64,000 nt of DNA from SZUA-36 sp963753105 (lineage in GTDB: Bacteria; Pseudomonadota; Gammaproteobacteria; Xanthomonadales; SZUA-36): assembly GCA_963753105.1 (NCBI GenBank), contig CAVWBD010000001.1:310001-374000 (forward strand), given 5' to 3'. Position numbers and translations under genes: made by a program. This document shows positions 59,568 to 64,000 of this stretch, one piece after another. Under the pieces are notes generated by a model. That model saw only the letters and a program-made list of their open reading frames with translations. It was not told where the DNA came from and ran no database searches. The first letter of the stretch is position 1, and each line of letters begins with the position of its first letter.

Positions 59568-59653
59568 GGGGTCAGAGTAAAGTGCCAGAGTAAATTACTC
59601 TGGCACTTTACTCTGACCCCCGCTGCTCTGGCACTTTACTCTGACCCCCGCTG
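59568..59653. repeat. palindromic GGGGTCAGAGT element with tandem copy
   Basis: Perfect 26-base arms (59568-59593 and 59595-59620) around a single A form a 53-base hairpin reading ggggtcagagtaaagtgcc. The right half is then repeated as a second 28-base unit (59598-59625 and 59626-59653). Such GGGGTCAGAGTAAA palindromes are scattered in many proteobacterial genomes and often associate with REP-type transposases. It lies between the convergent permease and KDPG aldolase genes and may also end transcription. Confidence 0.85.
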
Positions 59654-59661
59654 CTCTTGCT

Positions 59662-60309
59662 TCAGGCCCTGATCTTCGATGCAATGGCGACCGCTTCGGC
59701 CGCCAGGTCGGTGATGACCTGGTAATTTCCATCAGCAATCGCCGTCTTGGGTGTCAACCAGCTTCCACCGCAGGCCAGCACGTTGGGCAGGGCCAGGTAA
59801 TCCGCAAGATTGCCGGCTGATACGCCACCGGTAGGCATGAACTTCACGTCCTTGAAGACCGAGCCAATGGCTTTCAACATGGCCGGCCCACCCGCCAATG
59901 AGGCGGGGAAAAATTTCAGGGAACGAAGCCCCATATTCCACGCATTCTGTGCTTCCGATGCCGTCGCAACACCGGGGAAGACCGGCAGGTCCAGTGACTG
60001 CGCCAGGCGCACGACAGGCTCATGCAGACCCGGCGAGACGATGAACTGCGCCCCGGCTTTTGCTACATCTCCCGCCTGTTGTTCCGACAATACCGTACCG
60101 GCGCCCACGATGGCCTCGGGCACTGCCTTGGCGACTTCCGCCAGGCACTCGAGGGCGGCGGCGGTACGCAATACCACCTCGACCACGCTCAAACCACCCG
60201 CAACGAGTGCCCGGGTGGTTTCTATCGCTGTTGCCGGGTCTTCCGGCACGACCAGGGGCACGACCGGTGCCTGTTCCAGCCGTTTGTGTAGTTCAATACT
60301 GATGTTCAT
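59662..60309 (-). CDS. eda: KDPG (2-dehydro-3-deoxy-6-phosphogluconate) aldolase
   Basis: 215 residues. Cleaves KDPG to pyruvate and glyceraldehyde-3-phosphate in the Entner-Doudoroff pathway. The catalytic Glu is in VVEVVLRT, the Schiff-base Lys in LKFFPAS, and GAGTV and PTGGV complete the site. Other Entner-Doudoroff genes are not in the window. Intact and of normal length. Confidence 0.93.
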   Translation of the reverse strand: MNISIELHKRLEQAPVVPLVVPEDPATAIETTRALVAGGLSVVEVVLRTAAALECLAEVAKAVPEAIVGAGTVLSEQQAGDVAKAGAQFIVSPGLHEPVVRLAQSLDLPVFPGVATASEAQNAWNMGLRSLKFFPASLAGGPAMLKAIGSVFKDVKFMPTGGVSAGNLADYLALPNVLACGGSWLTPKTAIADGNYQVITDLAAEAVAIASKIRA

Positions 60310-60356
60310 CTGTTTTAACCTGTTGTAAGAAAGAAAAATTCGTTATACCAAAGACC

Positions 60357-62345
60357 TTACCAGTGAATACCCCGCATCAGGCTGGCGAAGGCGATCTGTT
60401 CCTGTGACACCTTTGGCTGCTCCCCGGTCAACCCCATCGCGGCCGGTGTTTCCGGAAACATCCTGAACGCGCTGTTCATGATGATCTCGGCGATCTTTGG
60501 CGCCACCGCATGCAGGGTCTGGGCAAAAATACCCAGGCGCGTAGTGATGCGCTGTGGTTTGTAAATAACCGCCTGCCTGACGAATTCCGCCGCCTCGTCC
60601 GGTGTAATGGTCGGCACGTGCTCGTACATCTTGGTCGGGGCGATCATCGGCGTGCGCACCAGTGGCATATTGATCGTTGTGAAAAAGATACCCGTGTCGC
60701 TGAACTCGGCCGAGGCGCAACGTGAAAATGCATCCAGTGCAGCCTTCGATGACACGTAAGCGGAAAACCGTGGCGAGTTGCTCAAAACACCGATCGAGGA
60801 GATGTTGATGACATGACCCAAATGGCGCTCCATCATGCCCGGCAGGGCCCGCATGATCAGGCGCAGGCTGGCAAAATAGTTCAACTGCATGGTGCGTTCA
60901 AAATCGTGGAAGCGGTCACAGGAGTTCGCGATCGAGCGGCGGATGGAACGCCCGGCGTTGTTCACCAGGATATCGATCACACCGTGGTCCTCGTTGATCT
61001 TGTCGATCAGTTGGTCACAGGCCTCGAAATCCGTCAGATCGCAGGTGTAGGTCCAGGCTTTGCCACCCATGGCTTTAATTTCATCCAGCGTTTCCGCCAG
61101 TTTTTCCTTGCCACGCGCAACCAGTATCACCCGCCCGCCCGCGTTGGCCATCATGACCGATGTGGCACGGCCAATGCCGCTCGATGCCCCGGTGACAACC
61201 ACGGTCTTGCCACGTACGTGGCCACGCAGACTGCGGTCGATAAATAACTCCGGATCGAGATTGCGCTCCCAATAATCCCACAGGCGCCACGCGTAGTCGT
61301 TCAACCTTGGCACCATGATGCCGCTGCCTTTCAGCGCGCGCTCGGTTTCGCGGTTGTCGAACTTGGTCGGGTAATTGACGAATTTCATGATATCCGGCGG
61401 CAACCCCAGGTCGTGCATGACCTGTTTTGTAATCCGCCTGATCGGCGGCAGCATACCCAGGCCCTGCTTGATGGTGGCAGGGATGTAGTTAAACAGCCTG
61501 GCGTCGATCCGCATACTCATCTGCGGGGCGTGTGCTGCGTTGGCAAACAGGTTCAATACCTCACCGATGCGTTTTGGTTTGGGATCGGTCAGGTGAAAAC
61601 ACATGCCGTCCAGTTTTGGTTTATGGGCGATGTGCACCATCGCCTCAACCACGTAATCCACCGGCACGATGTTGATCCGCCCACCCTCAACACCCAATGT
61701 CGGCATCCAGGCCGGCATCATGCGGCGCATTTTCTGGATCAGTTTGAAGAAATAATAAGGCCCGTCGATCTTGTCGATAAACCCGGTCTCCGAGTGCCCG
61801 ACCACGATACCGGGCCGGTAAATACGCCACGGGGTGCTGCATTCCTGCCTGACCAGGCCCTCCGAATCGTGCTTGGTGCGGAAATAGGGCGTGTCCAGTC
61901 CACTTGCTTCTTCAAACATGTCTTCCCGGAAAACACCCGGGTACAGTCCGGCGGCGGCAATCGAACTCATGTGGTGGAAACGTTTGGCCTTGATATTGGC
62001 AGCAAACTTGATGACATTCCGTGTGCCGTCAACATTGACCCGCACCTGGCTCTCGGTATCCGCCAGCAGATCATAAACGGCGCCCAGGTGGAATATATGC
62101 GCGATCTGCCCTTCCAGTTCGCGTCTTTTTTTCGCAGGGATGCCCAGCATTGGCCGGGTCAGATCCCCGGTGACCGGTATCACCCGCTTGGCTTCACCAC
62201 CCCATTTGGCCTTCTGGCTGGCAAACTTCTTCTTTGAATCCTTGCGCACCAGTACATAAACACTGGCACTGGGTTTTTTCTCCAGTAGCTCACCAATCAG
62301 GTGGTGCCCGATAAAACCTGTTCCGCCGGTAATAAAATAGTTCAT
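60357..62345 (-). CDS. two-domain fatty acyl-CoA reductase (Marinobacter FACoAR type)
   Basis: 662 residues from the ATG at 62345 (GGAGG six bases upstream). The N-terminal half is an NADPH-binding acyl-CoA reductase domain (MNYFITGGTGFIGHHL, HFHLGAVYD-type strand, HHMSSIAAAGL, PYFRTKHDSE). The C-terminal half is a classical SDR (VVVTGASSGIGRATSV, YVSSKAALDAFSRC). The protein ends KVSQEQIAFASLMRGIHW. Length, the order of the two domains and these motifs match the Marinobacter enzyme that reduces acyl-CoA to fatty alcohol for wax-ester storage. Whether this copy makes alcohols or stops at the aldehyde is inferred. Divergent from a TetR gene. Confidence 0.85.
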   Translation of the reverse strand: MNYFITGGTGFIGHHLIGELLEKKPSASVYVLVRKDSKKKFASQKAKWGGEAKRVIPVTGDLTRPMLGIPAKKRRELEGQIAHIFHLGAVYDLLADTESQVRVNVDGTRNVIKFAANIKAKRFHHMSSIAAAGLYPGVFREDMFEEASGLDTPYFRTKHDSEGLVRQECSTPWRIYRPGIVVGHSETGFIDKIDGPYYFFKLIQKMRRMMPAWMPTLGVEGGRINIVPVDYVVEAMVHIAHKPKLDGMCFHLTDPKPKRIGEVLNLFANAAHAPQMSMRIDARLFNYIPATIKQGLGMLPPIRRITKQVMHDLGLPPDIMKFVNYPTKFDNRETERALKGSGIMVPRLNDYAWRLWDYWERNLDPELFIDRSLRGHVRGKTVVVTGASSGIGRATSVMMANAGGRVILVARGKEKLAETLDEIKAMGGKAWTYTCDLTDFEACDQLIDKINEDHGVIDILVNNAGRSIRRSIANSCDRFHDFERTMQLNYFASLRLIMRALPGMMERHLGHVINISSIGVLSNSPRFSAYVSSKAALDAFSRCASAEFSDTGIFFTTINMPLVRTPMIAPTKMYEHVPTITPDEAAEFVRQAVIYKPQRITTRLGIFAQTLHAVAPKIAEIIMNSAFRMFPETPAAMGLTGEQPKVSQEQIAFASLMRGIHW

Positions 62346-62461
62346 CTTTGTCCTCCCACCGCTAGCCCTACTCATGGGCTGGGTATACCATCTTAGCAAA
62401 ACAATAATCGCATCCCATGCTGTTACAATCCACCTGCAGTCCGCATTATGGAGATGCGTGC

Positions 62462-63100
62462 ATGACACGTCGCAACACGAGGGAACTTGTCCTGGCCACC
62501 AGCCTGGCCTTGTTCAACGAATTCGGTGAACCCAACGTCAGCACCAATCATATCGCGGACGAGGCGGATATCAGCCCCGGCAACCTTTATTACCACTTCC
62601 GCAGCAAGGACGATATCGTGCTGGAGTTGTTCAAGCGCTACCTGGTTCATATCCAGCCCCTGCTTGAGTTCGAGGAGCACGAAGTACGTGAAGCAGAGGA
62701 CCTGTGGCTGCGTTTGCACCTCATTTTCGAAGAGATGGGGCGTTTCCGGTTCCTGTTCCGGGATCTGACTGACCTTTACACACGCATCAAGAACCTGCGA
62801 CACGCATTCAACGGCCTTCTTGGCCGGCAACGCACAACCCTGCTGGCTCTGCTAAAGGGCTTGCAGAGCAATGGCGTCATGCATATCAAGGACAGAGAAA
62901 GCGAATTACTGGCCGACAACATGCTATTGCTGATGACCTGCTGGATTCCTTTCGCCGAAGTGCGCGGTGATCCCGGCCTGGCGGATGGTACGGTGCTTTC
63001 CGAGTCTGTCGCACGGGTCCTGTACCTGGTATTGCCGTATCTGAGAGAACCGGAAGCCAGCCAGGTTGAGGCCCTGGCGAACACCTACCGCCAAGTCTAG
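62462..63100 (+). CDS. TetR/AcrR family regulator
   Basis: 212 residues with an N-terminal helix-turn-helix (residues 8-50): ATSLALFNEFGEPNVSTNHI and ISPGNLYYHFRSKDDIV. The ligand domain is helical. The ATG at 62462 has GGAG eight bases upstream; the longer start at 62417 is not family-like. It is divergent from the acyl-CoA reductase with 116 bases between the starts, the usual setting for a TetR that controls its neighbour, perhaps in answer to acyl-CoA. Confidence 0.88.
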   Translation: MTRRNTRELVLATSLALFNEFGEPNVSTNHIADEADISPGNLYYHFRSKDDIVLELFKRYLVHIQPLLEFEEHEVREAEDLWLRLHLIFEEMGRFRFLFRDLTDLYTRIKNLRHAFNGLLGRQRTTLLALLKGLQSNGVMHIKDRESELLADNMLLLMTCWIPFAEVRGDPGLADGTVLSESVARVLYLVLPYLREPEASQVEALANTYRQV

Positions 63101-63161
63101 GAGTTTTCGCTGGTAGTGATCGCGACCAGCAAGCTGGTTATGTTCAGGATGAACGGTATGT

Positions 63162-63206
63162 CGCGGGCGCAGGGATGCGCGTGAGCGACCCCTCCTACAT
63201 CTAAAC
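63162..63206 (-). repeat. REP-like unit
   Basis: Read on the minus strand, tgtaggaggggtcgctcacg... followed by gcgcccgcgaca has the 'GTAGGAG...GCGA' REP form. It lies between the TetR and phasin genes, which converge, and is related to 53418-53449. Confidence 0.45.
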
Positions 63207-63222
63207 TCTCATCCCTGAACAT

Positions 63223-63250
63223 AAAAAAGGGCCGGGATTGCTCCCGGCCC
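63223..63250 (-). terminator. rho-independent terminator of phasin gene
   Basis: On the minus strand a perfect nine-base GC-rich stem (gggccggga with its complement, 63229-63237 and 63242-63250) and a four-base loop is followed by six T. It lies 28 bases after the phasin stop. Confidence 0.88.
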
Positions 63251-63277
63251 GAAACTCCCATGTTGGGAGGGGCTTAA

Positions 63278-63838
63278 CTACTTGGCTGCTGCTTTACTGG
63301 CTGTTTTCTTGACTGTTTTCTTGGCAGTTTTCTTGGCCGCTTTCTTTGCCGGCTTTGCAGCAGGCTTTGCAGCAGGCTTGTTCAACTCGCTGACCTTCTT
63401 GGACAGGGTCGCAACACGTTCGGACAGCTTGTTGACATCAGCTGCGGTGGGCACGCCGAGCTGGGCGAGAACCTGGGCAACGCGATCTTCAAACACATTC
63501 TCCAGCTTGTCCCAGTTGTCTGCCGCCTGTTGACGAACCGCACCGACTCTGGATTCCACTTCATCCTTGATGTCACCGACCGCCGTTTCTGCGACCTCGC
63601 GGGTTTTCTTCTCAAGCTTCGCGCCTTCAGAAACCAGGTCTTTGAACAACTTGTTGCCCTGTTCGATCACCTTACCGCTCTCGGCCTGGGCCACGGAAAA
63701 TGCGCCCAGTCCGGCTAGCCAGATTTCACGGGCGGATTCGATTACAGGTGCTGCGTATTCAGTGATTGCAGGTTTCGCCTGGGTTTTTTTCGCGAACTTC
63801 TTCTTGAGGACCTTCTTCTTGGTGGTTTTTGCTGCCAT
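63278..63838 (-). CDS. phasin family PHA-granule protein with Lys/Ala tail
   Basis: 186 residues from the ATG at 63838 (GGAGA seven bases upstream). The central domain (about 25-100) is a phasin helix bundle: EIWLAGLGAFSVAQAESGK and LFKDLVSEGAKLEKKTREV. It is followed by a leucine-zipper-like segment and a C-terminal (K/A/P)-rich tail of AAKPA and KKTAKK repeats resembling histone H1, as in PhaF/PhaI proteins that coat PHA granules and touch the nucleoid. The N-terminus is also Lys-rich. The upstream in-frame ATG at 63910 is rejected. Confidence 0.9.
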   Translation of the reverse strand: MAAKTTKKKVLKKKFAKKTQAKPAITEYAAPVIESAREIWLAGLGAFSVAQAESGKVIEQGNKLFKDLVSEGAKLEKKTREVAETAVGDIKDEVESRVGAVRQQAADNWDKLENVFEDRVAQVLAQLGVPTAADVNKLSERVATLSKKVSELNKPAAKPAAKPAKKAAKKTAKKTVKKTASKAAAK

Positions 63839-64000
63839 TTCTGATCTCCGGCTCTTACGAGCATTAATTAACGTTGGGTGTATGTTAGGCGCAAAGATTA
63901 GAGTAAACACACTAAAAGACCGACCAAGGCCCGGCCCGGGTAATAATTGATAATCGACACTCTTGTGATAGGCTCATTGGTATCGTCAAGCCAATGGGGA

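Noticed and set aside
1..64000. CRISPR array, prophage or insertion sequence with transposase
   Set aside because: No regularly spaced repeats, phage structural genes or transposase motifs were found on either strand.

Overview
The window looks like chromosomal DNA of a free-living, probably marine, gammaproteobacterium. This is inferred from protein families: a complete tatABC operon, a fatty acyl-CoA reductase close to the Marinobacter type, PHA-granule proteins, DUF1302/DUF1329/MMPL outer-membrane modules and REP-like palindromes. No rRNA, tRNA, CRISPR array, integrase or transposase gene was seen.

Layout. 0-10.4 kb holds housekeeping and envelope genes: a truncated amidohydrolase, a double CDGSH protein, queD, hemH, a sorted surface protein, tatABC, a LOG-family enzyme, a rhomboid protease and acetyl-CoA synthetase. 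10.5-18.5 kb is the most unusual part. It is a minus-strand cluster with two tandem TIR-TM-TPR proteins, two related small exported proteins, a Rossmann/SLOG-like protein with four membrane segments, and a Sel1-repeat protein. I read it as a candidate signalling or defence system of TIR enzyme plus nucleotide-sensing membrane effector. 18.8-26.1 kb holds ycgL, an orphan exbD, glmS, glmU and a secreted S9 peptidase. 26.3-38.5 kb is a complete glycogen operon read on the minus strand in the order glk-malQ-glgC-glgA-glgB-glgP-glgX. 38.6-40 kb is a secreted M20 peptidase. 40.4-52.5 kb is a minus-strand operon: penicillin acylase, Lipase_bact_N esterase, DUF1302, DUF1329, Ycf48-like protein and MMPL/RND transporter. 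52.8-64 kb holds PHA/phasin genes, a peroxiredoxin, a patatin, a MacAB-type efflux system, KDPG aldolase, a two-domain fatty acyl-CoA reductase and a divergent TetR regulator.

Reading-frame quality. Between about 20.9 and 52.4 kb at least thirteen genes are broken by single-base shifts. The sites I resolved lie mostly in short homopolymers, and protein similarity resumes perfectly in the next frame with active-site motifs intact. Because glmS and glmU are among them, I regard these as probable sequence errors rather than decay. Each is given as one CDS over its full span, with shift positions.

The genes suggest a cell storing carbon as glycogen, PHA and possibly wax esters, with heavy investment in envelope export and hydrophobic-compound handling. 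Dispersed palindromic repeats occur at 19.4-19.7, 40.1-40.4, 53.4-53.6, 59.57-59.65 and 63.2 kb.
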